Below are positions 24,429 through 32,123 of a stretch of DNA of 34,703 nt, one piece after another; within the stretch, counting starts at the first letter, position 1, and the number at the start of each line of letters is the position of its first letter. Origin of the DNA: Tardiphaga robiniae (lineage in GTDB: Bacteria > Pseudomonadota > Alphaproteobacteria > Rhizobiales > Xanthobacteraceae); the NCBI RefSeq assembly GCF_013359755.1, contig NZ_JABMCJ010000057.1, positions 1 to 34,703 of the forward strand. The letters run 5' to 3'. Position numbers and translations under genes: made by a program. The notes below the pieces were generated by a model that saw only the letters and a list, made by a program, of their open reading frames with translations, was not told the origin of the DNA and did no database searches.

Positions 24429-24890
24429 ATGACATGCGATATTCGGCCGGCTCAAGCCGGCGATGCGGCAGATATCAGCCGCGTCATCATCCGCGCGCTG
24501 CGTGAAACCAATGCGAAGGATTACACGCCCGATATCATCGCGCGCGTTGAACTCAGTTTCAGCTCGGCGGCTGTCGAACGATTGATCGACCAGCGCGATG
24601 TGTTCGTTGCCGAGATGGACAATCGTGTTGTCGGCACGGCGAGCCTGGATGGGCAGACCCTGCGGACCATGTTCGTCTTGCCGGACGTGCAAGGGCGCGG
24701 CATCGGCCGTTTGCTGGTGCAGCGGATCGAGAGGGTCGCCCGCGAACGACAGCTTGCGATTCTGACGGTTCCGGCGACGGTCACCGCAGAGGCTTTTTAC
24801 GCGAGACTGGGCTTCACGGCCGTTCGCGAGGCCTATCACGGTGAGGAGCGGACCATCGTCATGGAGCGTGTCTTGTCGCCGACCAACTGA
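24429..24890 (+). CDS. GNAT-family N-acetyltransferase
   Basis: A 153-residue cytoplasmic acyltransferase that should move an acetyl group from acetyl-CoA to an amine. The acetyl-CoA-binding motif A reads MFVLPDVQGRGIGRLLVQRIE, with the Q-x-x-G-x-G pyrophosphate loop (QGRGIG), and the C-terminal FYARLGFTAV motif is typical. The ATG at 24429 is chosen over an upstream TTG because GGAGAG lies seven bases before it. The acceptor cannot be predicted. It is a single gene enclosed by two strong terminators (24359 and 24922), so it must have its own promoter in the short gap after rpoC, though none was obvious. Confidence 0.92.
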   Translation: MTCDIRPAQAGDAADISRVIIRALRETNAKDYTPDIIARVELSFSSAAVERLIDQRDVFVAEMDNRVVGTASLDGQTLRTMFVLPDVQGRGIGRLLVQRIERVARERQLAILTVPATVTAEAFYARLGFTAVREAYHGEERTIVMERVLSPTN

Positions 24891-24921
24891 CCTGCCACTG
24901 CAGATCACATCAATGCCATGG

Positions 24922-24948
24922 AAAAGGCCGGCGAAAGCCGGCCTTTTT
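24922..24948 (+). terminator. Intrinsic terminator after the GNAT gene
   Basis: A perfect 11-bp stem AAAAGGCCGGC (24922-24932) with GCCGGCCTTTT (24937-24947), a GAAA tetraloop and a run of five T. The A-run on the 5' side means it could also act on the opposite strand. Confidence 0.9.
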
Positions 24949-25157
24949 CGCGTCTGACGTGTGTTGCGGCGCACTACATGCTTTTGTTCATCTTTCCTTC
25001 AGCTGAAAAATGTTTTCACTTGGAGGGGGTTAGCGCGAGTCGACGGGGTCGACGGGCCAGCCTTGCAGCGTCAGCGGATTCCGCTTTGGCTGGGAATACG
25101 TTACATCGACCGTTGCCGGATATTGCCGCCGGCAAACACGACGCGTGAAAGAAACCT

Positions 25158-27212
25158 ATGCTTGATCTTGCAATTGTTGGTGGTGGTCCAGGCGGCCTGA
25201 TGAGCGCCTGGTATCTCAAGAAGAAGCTCGGCGATCTCTGTCGTGTCACCATCTACGAGGCGTCCGACCGCGTCGGCGGCAAGATTCTCACGCGCAAGTT
25301 CGATACAGCGCCGGCCATGTACGAAGCTGGCGTTGCGGAAATCTACGATTACTCGATGACAGGGCCGGATCCGCTGCGCGAGTTGATCCAGCATTTCGGC
25401 CTGCAGACCATTCCGATGGATGCCGAGCAGGTGCAGCTCGACGGCGAGCTGCTCAACGACGTGCCGGGCATGCGCAAGAAATACGGCGCCAAGACCGCAG
25501 CCGCCATTGAAGCCTTCCGCAAGAAGTGCGCGAGCATGGTGTCGCCGATCGAATATTACGAAGGCGTCGGTTCGCACGACAACGAACACCCATGGGCATG
25601 GATAAATGCCGAGGAGCTGCTTGATAAGGAAGTCAGCGATCCCATTGCCAAGCGCTTCCTGAAGGTGATGGCGCGCTCCGACATCGCGACCGAGACGCAC
25701 AACACCAACGGCCTCAATGCGCTGAAGAACTTCGTGATGGATGTCGATGGCTATATCGGCCTCTATTCGATCCAGAACGGCAACGAGCAGCTGATTTCCT
25801 GCCTGCAGTCGGAAGTCGATGCCGACATCCGGCTCAATCACCGTGTGCTCAAGGTCGGCAAGACCGAGCAGGGCCGCTATCAGCTCGACATGATGAATGG
25901 CAAGGGGCCGGACACCCGCGACTTCGATCTCGTGGTGATGTGCCTGCCGCATTCATGGCTGGCGACCATGCGCTGGGACGGCGAGCAGCTGCGCAAGTCG
26001 ATGGTCAAGCACGTCGCTTACTTTGACCGCCCGGCGCATTATCTCCGGATCTCGCTGCTGTTCGACACGCCGTTCTGGGGCGAGCAGATTCCCGGCGCCT
26101 GGTTCATGTCGGAAGCCTTTGGCGGCTGCTGTGTCTATAACGAGGGCGCCCGCCACGATGTAGGCAAGCACGGCGTGCTGAACTGGCTGGTGCCAGGCTC
26201 CGACGCGCTGGCCTTTGCCAACCTCACAGACGATGAGTTGATCGATGCCGCGCTGAAGTCGTTGCCGGTCTCGTTTGGCGATGCGCGCGAGCATCTGCTG
26301 GAAGGCAAGATCCATCGCTGGCTGTCGTCGGTCAATGCGATCCCCGGCGGCATGCCGGTGCGCGACGTCATGACCAATCACCGGCCGGAGCCGAAGGATC
26401 ATCCGGGCCTCGTTGTGGTCGGCGACTATCTGTTCGACTCGACGCTGAACGGTCTGCTCGACTCCTCGGATGCGGCCACCGACATCATCCTCACCGAGAT
26501 GATGCGCCTGCGCCGCGCGCAGGGTCAGAATGGTACGACGATCTCCGACAAGATTGATCGCGACTATTTCCAGAATTATCGCGGCGTCGGTCCCTACAGC
26601 GAGGTCTGGAGCCAGTTTACCGACCCGGCCTATCTGACAAATCTCATCAAGATCGTCTGGGGCCGCGCCAAGGGCTACAAGCTGCTGGTCGCCGGCTCGG
26701 CATCAGGCGAACTGGTCGGCGCGCTGCGTGCCAGGGGCATCGACGCCTGGGGTGTCGAGAACAACAAGGCGATCCACGCCAGGACGCCAAAGGCGCTGCA
26801 GAAGTTCAACAAACTCGGATCGATCACCGATCTGCCCTTCAAGGCTGGGCAGTTCGATTTCGTATTCGAGACCAGCCTGTGTCACGTGAGCGACAAGCAG
26901 GTGGTGACGGCCGTGCAGGAGCTCAACCGCGTCGTGAAGACCGGCCTTGTCTTCGGCTCGGTCACGTCTGACATGGCGCCGGCGGTGATCGATCGCTACG
27001 ACCTGCTGCGCGGCGTCAAGAAGCTCGGCACCTGGTGGGAGTGGTCGGAACTGTTCTTCGGCAATGGCTTCGACCTGTCGATGCATCGCCGCGACTGCAC
27101 CGAGGCGGTGTGGGAAGCCACACTGGCCGCCGGCAAGGGACCGGGCCACTGGTATGCCGACGCGGACAGCCTGCGTTACTCGTTCTTCGACAAGGTCGAT
27201 GCCGAGGATTGA
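25158..27212 (+). CDS. FAD-dependent amine-oxidase-like / SAM methyltransferase fusion protein
   Basis: A 684-residue two-domain protein. The N-terminal part (about 1-450) is an FAD oxidoreductase of the amine oxidase/desaturase type: the dinucleotide motif GGGPGG at 8-13, the FAD-ribose Glu34 followed by RVGGKI, and a closing FAD motif VVGDYLFDSTLNGLLDSSDAA with Gly422-Asp423. The C-terminal part (about 480-680) looks like a class I methyltransferase: a weak SAM motif I (LLVAGSASGE, 511-518), an acidic residue after the next strand (GVENN), then DLPFKAGQFDFVFETSLCHV, typical of motif IV. Motif I lacks the usual GxGxG, so SAM binding is likely but not certain. No signal peptide or membrane span is seen. 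The same-strand ABC exporter starts 125 bases downstream and may export its product. The substrate is unknown. Confidence 0.85.
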   Translation: MLDLAIVGGGPGGLMSAWYLKKKLGDLCRVTIYEASDRVGGKILTRKFDTAPAMYEAGVAEIYDYSMTGPDPLRELIQHFGLQTIPMDAEQVQLDGELLNDVPGMRKKYGAKTAAAIEAFRKKCASMVSPIEYYEGVGSHDNEHPWAWINAEELLDKEVSDPIAKRFLKVMARSDIATETHNTNGLNALKNFVMDVDGYIGLYSIQNGNEQLISCLQSEVDADIRLNHRVLKVGKTEQGRYQLDMMNGKGPDTRDFDLVVMCLPHSWLATMRWDGEQLRKSMVKHVAYFDRPAHYLRISLLFDTPFWGEQIPGAWFMSEAFGGCCVYNEGARHDVGKHGVLNWLVPGSDALAFANLTDDELIDAALKSLPVSFGDAREHLLEGKIHRWLSSVNAIPGGMPVRDVMTNHRPEPKDHPGLVVVGDYLFDSTLNGLLDSSDAATDIILTEMMRLRRAQGQNGTTISDKIDRDYFQNYRGVGPYSEVWSQFTDPAYLTNLIKIVWGRAKGYKLLVAGSASGELVGALRARGIDAWGVENNKAIHARTPKALQKFNKLGSITDLPFKAGQFDFVFETSLCHVSDKQVVTAVQELNRVVKTGLVFGSVTSDMAPAVIDRYDLLRGVKKLGTWWEWSELFFGNGFDLSMHRRDCTEAVWEATLAAGKGPGHWYADADSLRYSFFDKVDAED

Positions 27213-27237
27213 TCTTTGGCATCGGCCTTCGGTTGCT

Positions 27238-27266
27238 TTGCCGAGGACATTCTGATCGCATAGGAT
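27238..27266 (+). promoter_or_regulatory. Candidate promoter of the ABC transporter gene
   Basis: TTGCCG (27238-27243), a 17-base spacer and TAGGAT (27261-27266), each with four of six consensus bases, about 70 bases before the ABC start. It would let the exporter be transcribed apart from the fusion gene, although read-through is also possible since no terminator lies in the gap. Confidence 0.4.
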
Positions 27267-27337
27267 CATTGCCGTGGCTGTCCGGGCCGCTTCATTGATT
27301 CTTGCGGTCGAAGGACCGTGCAGCAACGGTTCGTTCC

Positions 27338-29368
27338 ATGGCGTCGAAGCCACCTCCAAAGCCTCCATCTGACGACAAGAACGCGGCCGAGCCGGCCACG
27401 CCGCTCGATGACAAGTTCGCGCTCCCAGTTGGCGCTGCCGCCGCTTCGGTTCCCAGCACGAAGCCGCCGGCCGTCGAGAAGACGGCAAAAGCCAAGCCTG
27501 CCGTCGATGATGACGACGAGGACGAAGACGACGAACTCGATGACGATGATGACGAGGAACTCGTCGTCTTCACCGCGCGCGAGGCCGCCGGCGCCTTCGG
27601 GACGGTCTATCGTTTCACGCGGCCGTTGCTCGGCAAGTACCGCAAGCTGCTTGGCTTCGTTGGCTTCGGCGTCCTGGTCGAGACGCTGTTCAACGTCATC
27701 ATGCCGCTCAGCCTCAAATATCTGATCGACGACGCGCTCGGCGAGGAGGATTTCGACGCGCTGTTCAAGATCCTGTCGGTGCTGGCCGTCGCCGGCATTG
27801 TCACGTCGATCGTTGCGATCTGGTACGAGCGCTGGGACGCCAAACTGGCAGCCTCGATCATCACGGATGTTCGCTCGCGTCTGTTCGATCACGTGCAGGA
27901 TCTGCCGTCGGCCTATTTCGCCCGCACCAAGCGCGGCGAGATACTGTCGCGCTTCTCGATCGATCTGTCGTCTTTCGAGACGGCCATCAAGAGTTTTGCC
28001 AACAGCGCATTGCTGCCGTTCCTCGAACTGATCGCCGGCATCGGGCTGATGCTGTATCTGAACTGGCAGCTTGCCGCTGTCGCGCTATTGATTTTCCCGA
28101 TCACACTGATCGGCCCGCGCATCCTGACGCCGAAGGCCGTGCAGGCCAATTACGACCAGAAGCTCAGCGAAGCATCCGTGCTCGGCATGGTGCAGGAAAA
28201 CATCGCAGCGCAGGCGGTGATCAAGGCCTTCAGCCTGCAGCGGCGTACCATGGGCTGGTTCCGGCTACGCAACAACGAAACGCGCGACAGGATTGCGGCG
28301 GCGACCTTCCTGTCCACGATGGTCGAGCGCTCGGTCACCGTCTCCGTATTGCTGTTGCATTTGGTGGTGCTGGCGATCGGCGCCTATCTCGCCACCAAGG
28401 GCCAGATCACCGTCGGTACCTTCGTCACCTTCGAAAGCGCGTTCTGGGAGGTGTCCTACAACATCGCCCACGTCATGCATTTCATTCCGGTGTCGATCCA
28501 GGCAGCGGCCGCGGTGCGGCACATGGAGGAAATGCTCGACGAGCCGACACGCGGCGCCGACAAGCCCGGCTCACCGGAGCTGCCGCGCATCGTCAACGAC
28601 ATCACGTTCGATCGCGTCTCGTTCAAGTATGAGAACAGCCAGCAGCCGGTGCTCGACAATCTCAGCCTCAAGATCAATGTCGGCAAGACCGTCGCTATTG
28701 TCGGCCCATCCGGTTCCGGCAAGAGCACGTTGCTGAACCTGATCCTGCGGCTCTATATGCCGGACGAGGGCAGGGTGACCATTGACGGCGTCGATATCCG
28801 CAAGATCACGCGCGAGTCCCTGCGCGGACACATGGCCGTGGTGTTCCAGGAGAACATGCTGTTCAACATGTCGATCCGCGAGAACATCCGGCTCGGCAAG
28901 GAAGGCGCCACCGACGAGGAAGTCGAGCAGGCGGCGCGCAAGGCCGAGATCCATCGCTACATCATGAGCCTTCCGGACAAATACGACACCCAGGTCGGCG
29001 AGCGCGGCGATACGCTCTCCGGCGGCCAACGCCAGCGCATTGCGATCGCGCGGGCCGTCGTCCGCAATCCGTCGGTGCTTCTGCTGGATGAGGCGACATC
29101 CGCCCTCGACCAGACAACCGAGGCGGCGCTCAACAAGACGCTGTTCAAACTCGCCAAGGGCCGCACCCTGATTTCGTCGACGCACCGGCTGGCCGCCGTG
29201 GTGGATATGGACGAAATCATCGTCATCAATGGCGGCAAGGCGATCGAGCGCGGCTCGCACAAGGAGCTGCTGGCGCTGAACGGTACCTATCGCCAGCTCT
29301 GGGACGACCAGCGGCACAGGTCATCTGCCAGCGACGATGATGATGACGAGGATGACGACGACGAGTGA
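27338..29368 (+). CDS. ABC exporter, fused membrane and ATPase domains, with acidic N- and C-terminal stretches
   Basis: A 676-residue half-transporter that should work as a homodimer in the inner membrane. The order is: a Pro/Lys/Ala-rich N-terminus, an acidic run at residues 57-74 (17 of 18 Asp or Glu), six membrane segments (about 95-400), and the ATPase domain. Walker A is GPSGSGKST (456-464), the signature LSGGQ (560-564), Walker B LLLDE ending at Glu585, and the switch His616. The protein ends in eleven straight Asp/Glu residues (666-676). The layout is that of type IV (MsbA-like) exporters of lipids, peptides or drugs. The start at 27338 is an ATG with only a weak ribosome binding site. 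It follows the FAD/methyltransferase gene and is convergent with a TetR gene 25 bases away. Confidence 0.93.
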   Translation: MASKPPPKPPSDDKNAAEPATPLDDKFALPVGAAAASVPSTKPPAVEKTAKAKPAVDDDDEDEDDELDDDDDEELVVFTAREAAGAFGTVYRFTRPLLGKYRKLLGFVGFGVLVETLFNVIMPLSLKYLIDDALGEEDFDALFKILSVLAVAGIVTSIVAIWYERWDAKLAASIITDVRSRLFDHVQDLPSAYFARTKRGEILSRFSIDLSSFETAIKSFANSALLPFLELIAGIGLMLYLNWQLAAVALLIFPITLIGPRILTPKAVQANYDQKLSEASVLGMVQENIAAQAVIKAFSLQRRTMGWFRLRNNETRDRIAAATFLSTMVERSVTVSVLLLHLVVLAIGAYLATKGQITVGTFVTFESAFWEVSYNIAHVMHFIPVSIQAAAAVRHMEEMLDEPTRGADKPGSPELPRIVNDITFDRVSFKYENSQQPVLDNLSLKINVGKTVAIVGPSGSGKSTLLNLILRLYMPDEGRVTIDGVDIRKITRESLRGHMAVVFQENMLFNMSIRENIRLGKEGATDEEVEQAARKAEIHRYIMSLPDKYDTQVGERGDTLSGGQRQRIAIARAVVRNPSVLLLDEATSALDQTTEAALNKTLFKLAKGRTLISSTHRLAAVVDMDEIIVINGGKAIERGSHKELLALNGTYRQLWDDQRHRSSASDDDDDEDDDDE

Positions 29369-29393
29369 GCGCATCTGAAGATGTGTGAGGCGG

Positions 29394-29996
29394 TCATCCC
29401 GCCGTTCGCAGCAAGCCCGCCGCGAGCTGGCGGAAAGCCTCGACAGCTTTCGTAAGGACCGCGCGGGGATCGTCGGCGGCAGCGATCCAGAGGGCGGCGT
29501 TGAGGGCCGCGCCATTGATCAGACGGGCCGCCGCTTCGGCATCGACAGGCTTGACCGTTCCATCGTCGATCAGTCGTTGAATCGCCTGTGTTGTCGTGCG
29601 CAGGCATGCGGTCTGGTTGGGCCATTGCGAGGGATCGCCGAGCACGGCGGGGCCGTCCAGCAGCATGATGCGCTGGATCTCCGGCTCGAGGGACATTTCG
29701 ATATAGGCGACGCCCTCGTTGAGGAATCCTTCCCAAGCTGTCGCCGCCTGACCGTGTGCCACGCGCATTCGGACTAGCATCTCTGCGTCGATCTGGTCGA
29801 TGACGGCCTGCAGCAAACCCTTCTTGTCGCCGAAGTTGTGATAGAGCGCGCCCCGCGTCAGGCCGGCTTCGGCGGTCAGATCGTCCATCGATGCCGCCGC
29901 ATAGCCTTTGGCGGCGAAAGCCGTCCGGGCCGCCCGGATGAGTTTGGCCCGGGTTTCCTCCACCATTTCCGCTCGTCGTCTCGCGACCACTGTCAT
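29394..29996 (-). CDS. TetR-family transcriptional repressor
   Basis: A 200-residue regulator if started at the ATG at 29996 (MTVVARRRAEM). Starts at 30035, inside the operator array, or at 29966 are also possible. The DNA-binding domain shows LIRAARTAFAAKGYAAASMDDLTAEAGLTRGALYHNFGDKKGLL, of which the last part is the recognition helix-turn-helix. The C-terminal domain resembles the AcrR-type ligand-binding fold, with PEIQRIMLLDGPAVLG and a run of helices. It is divergent from a Rid-family gene across 104 bases holding three matching dyads, so it very likely represses both. It is convergent with the ABC exporter and is not necessarily its regulator. Confidence 0.92.
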   Translation of the reverse strand: MTVVARRRAEMVEETRAKLIRAARTAFAAKGYAAASMDDLTAEAGLTRGALYHNFGDKKGLLQAVIDQIDAEMLVRMRVAHGQAATAWEGFLNEGVAYIEMSLEPEIQRIMLLDGPAVLGDPSQWPNQTACLRTTTQAIQRLIDDGTVKPVDAEAAARLINGAALNAALWIAAADDPRAVLTKAVEAFRQLAAGLLRTAG

Positions 29997-30009
29997 CTCC
30001 GTAAAGTAA

Positions 30010-30076
30010 CATACGCGCTGTATGCGTATTGACATACGAGGCGTATGCCTGAATATTCTGACATACGGGACGTATA
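30010..30076. promoter_or_regulatory. Three TetR-type operators over a TTGACA promoter
   Basis: Three 15-base dyads fit CATACG-N3-CGTATG: 30010-30024 (one mismatch), 30033-30047 (perfect) and 30062-30076 (one mismatch). Centres are 23 and 29 bases apart. A promoter reading toward the Rid gene overlaps them: TTGACA at 30029-30034, a 17-base spacer and AATATT at 30052-30057. The perfect operator fills the spacer, one lies just upstream and one at the expected start site. A TATAAT at 30075-30080 lacks a good -35. Confidence 0.85.
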
Positions 30077-30100
30077 TAATCTTTGAACAGGACTGACACC

Positions 30101-30499
30101 ATGACCAAACGCGACGCGATTTTCCCGGCCGGCCGGCAGGCGCTTTACGAGATCAACCGGTATTCGGCGGCGATACGATCGGGCGACCTCTTGTTTGTCT
30201 CCGGCCAGGTTGGCAGCCGGGAAGACGGGTCGCCGGAGCCGGTCTTCGAAAAGCAGGTCCAGCTGGCATTCGATAACCTCGCGGCCGTGCTGAAGGCTGC
30301 AGGTTGCACATTCGACGACGTGGTCGACGTCACCACCTTCCACACCGACCCGGCCACGCAGTTCGCGGCGGTCAATGCCGTCCGATTGGCCGTGATCGGT
30401 GAACCGCCTTACCCGAACTGGACCGCGGTCGGGGTCAACTGGCTCGCGGGCTTCGATTTCGAGATCAAGGTCATCGCACGCCTCCCTGCATCCGCCTGA
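30101..30499 (+). CDS. Rid (YjgF/YER057c/UK114) family protein lacking the catalytic arginine
   Basis: A 132-residue trimeric-fold protein. The family signature is present: YSAAIRSGDLLFVSGQVG, FDNLAAVLKAAGCTFDDVV and the C-terminal FEIKVIARLP. True RidA enzymes hydrolyse reactive enamines and imines using an arginine (Arg105 in E. coli). By hand alignment that position is Trp107 here (PNWTAV instead of PARSCV), so it belongs to one of the Rid branches without deaminase activity or with another role. The ATG at 30101 follows ACAGGA. It is divergent from a TetR gene with three operators between them, which suggests induction by a small molecule. Nothing follows it in the same unit. Confidence 0.9.
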   Translation: MTKRDAIFPAGRQALYEINRYSAAIRSGDLLFVSGQVGSREDGSPEPVFEKQVQLAFDNLAAVLKAAGCTFDDVVDVTTFHTDPATQFAAVNAVRLAVIGEPPYPNWTAVGVNWLAGFDFEIKVIARLPASA

Positions 30500-30513
30500 T
30501 TGGCTGACCGTGG

Positions 30514-30551
30514 GCGTCGAATGAGCGGCGGCGTACCGCTCCACTCGACGC
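30514..30551 (+). terminator. Two-part hairpin after the Rid gene
   Basis: GCGTCGA (30514-30520) pairs with TCGACGC (30545-30551), and within it GAGCGG (30523-30528) pairs with CCGCTC (30536-30541), with a small internal loop and a seven-base loop. It starts 15 bases after the stop. No T-tract follows, so the role as terminator is uncertain. Confidence 0.45.
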
Positions 30552-30811
30552 TCCGGTAACATTTGCTCCTGATCGGCGCTGCCCGGTGTGCCGATTCGGG
30601 ACGCGATACGGCTTGCGTCGGATGCGAGTCGGCGGGGCAGGGCGCAAAAACTCCGCAACCCGGGCGATTCTCTTTCATCAAACTGCAACGAATCCGAGTC
30701 GCGGATTCTTTCGTGGATGACATGGCGGGCGTCGAAATCGCGTATGTTCTGTCATGATCCACATGCTAGAAGATGCAGTGCGAGAAGCGTTTCTTTCATC
30801 GCGCTTTGTTG

Positions 30812-30840
30812 TTGACTTGGGTATCCCCTGCGGATACAAC
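30812..30840 (+). promoter_or_regulatory. Strong candidate promoter with an inverted repeat in its spacer
   Basis: TTGACT (30812-30817), a 17-base spacer and TACAAC (30835-30840). Within the spacer and reaching into the -10 is a perfect dyad, GTATCC-CCTGC-GGATAC (30821-30837), a possible repressor or activator site. It reads toward rpsL, about 395 bases upstream, implying a long leader if it is the operon promoter. Confidence 0.55.
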
Positions 30841-31191
30841 CCGGCCATTCAACGACAGGCGGTGAGCTTCGCCAGTGTCGGAACGGATCACCCGGTCGGC
30901 TTTTCGGAGCTAATTGGGCACCAACCTCGACCAAGAAGCTCAAACGCTGTCGCTATATCAAGGCAATGCCAAAACGACGTTTGTCTCCTGAGAGACTTCT
31001 CTCGTGAGATTAAATTCGAATGCATGACCTCGGTGCAGGCCTAAAGACGTAAGTCTGGCGGTCATGATCGCGGTCCTCTGTGGCGTTAAGCGCTTTCCGT
31101 TCAGCAATGAATGGTTGGCGTGATTTCGTTTTGCGTGAAGCTTTTCACGTGATGCGAACCGTGGGGCAGGTTGCTCCGATGTGATTTTGAG

Positions 31192-31208
31192 GAAGCCGTT
31201 ACGGCTTC
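31192..31208 (+). promoter_or_regulatory. Hairpin just before the rpsL ribosome binding site
   Basis: A perfect 7-bp stem GAAGCCG (31192-31198) with CGGCTTC (31202-31208) and a three-base loop, ten bases before the AAAGGGTG ribosome binding site. It could tune rpsL translation or bind a ribosomal protein; no known motif was matched. Confidence 0.4.
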
Positions 31209-31234
31209 GAGCGAACTAAAGGGTGAAGGCTGAC

Positions 31235-31606
31235 ATGCCGACGATCAACCAGCTGATCGCTACTCCGCGCGCAATTCAGAAGTCGCGCAAGAAGGTTCCT
31301 GCGCTGCAGCAGTCGCCGCAGAAGCGCGGCGTTTGCACGCGCGTCTATACGACGACTCCGAAGAAGCCGAACTCGGCGCTTCGTAAGGTTGCCAAGGTGC
31401 GTCTGACCAATGGCTTCGAAGTCATCGGTTACATTCCGGGTGAAGGTCATAACCTTCAGGAGCACTCCGTGGTCATGATCCGCGGCGGTCGCGTCAAGGA
31501 TTTGCCCGGCGTGCGTTACCACATCCTCCGCGGCGTGCTGGATACCCAGGGCGTCAAGAACCGTAAGCAGCGTCGTTCGAAGTACGGCGCGAAGCGTCCG
31601 AAGTAA
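31235..31606 (+). CDS. rpsL: 30S ribosomal protein S12
   Basis: A 123-residue decoding-centre protein. It starts [12 protein letters not shown]; the [11 protein letters not shown] loop has Lys43 and Lys44, and [12 protein letters not shown] has Lys88, all as in wild-type, streptomycin-sensitive proteins. The [12 protein letters not shown] segment and the basic tail [13 protein letters not shown] are typical. It is the first gene of the rpsL-rpsG-fusA-tuf operon; rpsG follows after 15 bases. Confidence 0.99.
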   Translation: MPTINQLIATPRAIQKSRKKVPALQQSPQKRGVCTRVYTTTPKKPNSALRKVAKVRLTNGFEVIGYIPGEGHNLQEHSVVMIRGGRVKDLPGVRYHILRGVLDTQGVKNRKQRRSKYGAKRPK

Positions 31607-31618
31607 GCCGGGGTCTGA

Positions 31619-32092
<474 letters not shown>

Positions 32093-32123
32093 CGGCGAAA
32101 CTCCGGAATTTAAGGAACATCCC

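Larger units (their letters stand above)
30500..31234. other. Intergenic region upstream of the rpsL operon
   Basis: 735 bases with no convincing gene; the small open frame at 30754-31044 has no familiar sequence and contains a promoter-like site. Structures seen are the hairpin at 30514-30551, GAATCCG/CGGATTC at 30690-30708 followed by TTTC (possibly a weak terminator), a promoter with an inverted repeat at 30812-30840, CGTGAA/TTCACG at 31134-31149, and a hairpin just before rpsL at 31192-31208. It should hold the main promoter and leader of the rpsL-rpsG-fusA-tuf operon. Confidence 0.55.

Noticed and set aside
27506-27559. GAC/GAT-rich stretch as a possible microsatellite or CRISPR-like repeat
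   Set aside because: It is in frame inside the ABC transporter and encodes an acidic run; no spaced repeat units were found.
30754-31044. Small open frame of 96 codons upstream of rpsL
   Set aside because: No ribosome binding site, no familiar sequence, and it contains a good promoter with a dyad; treated as non-coding.
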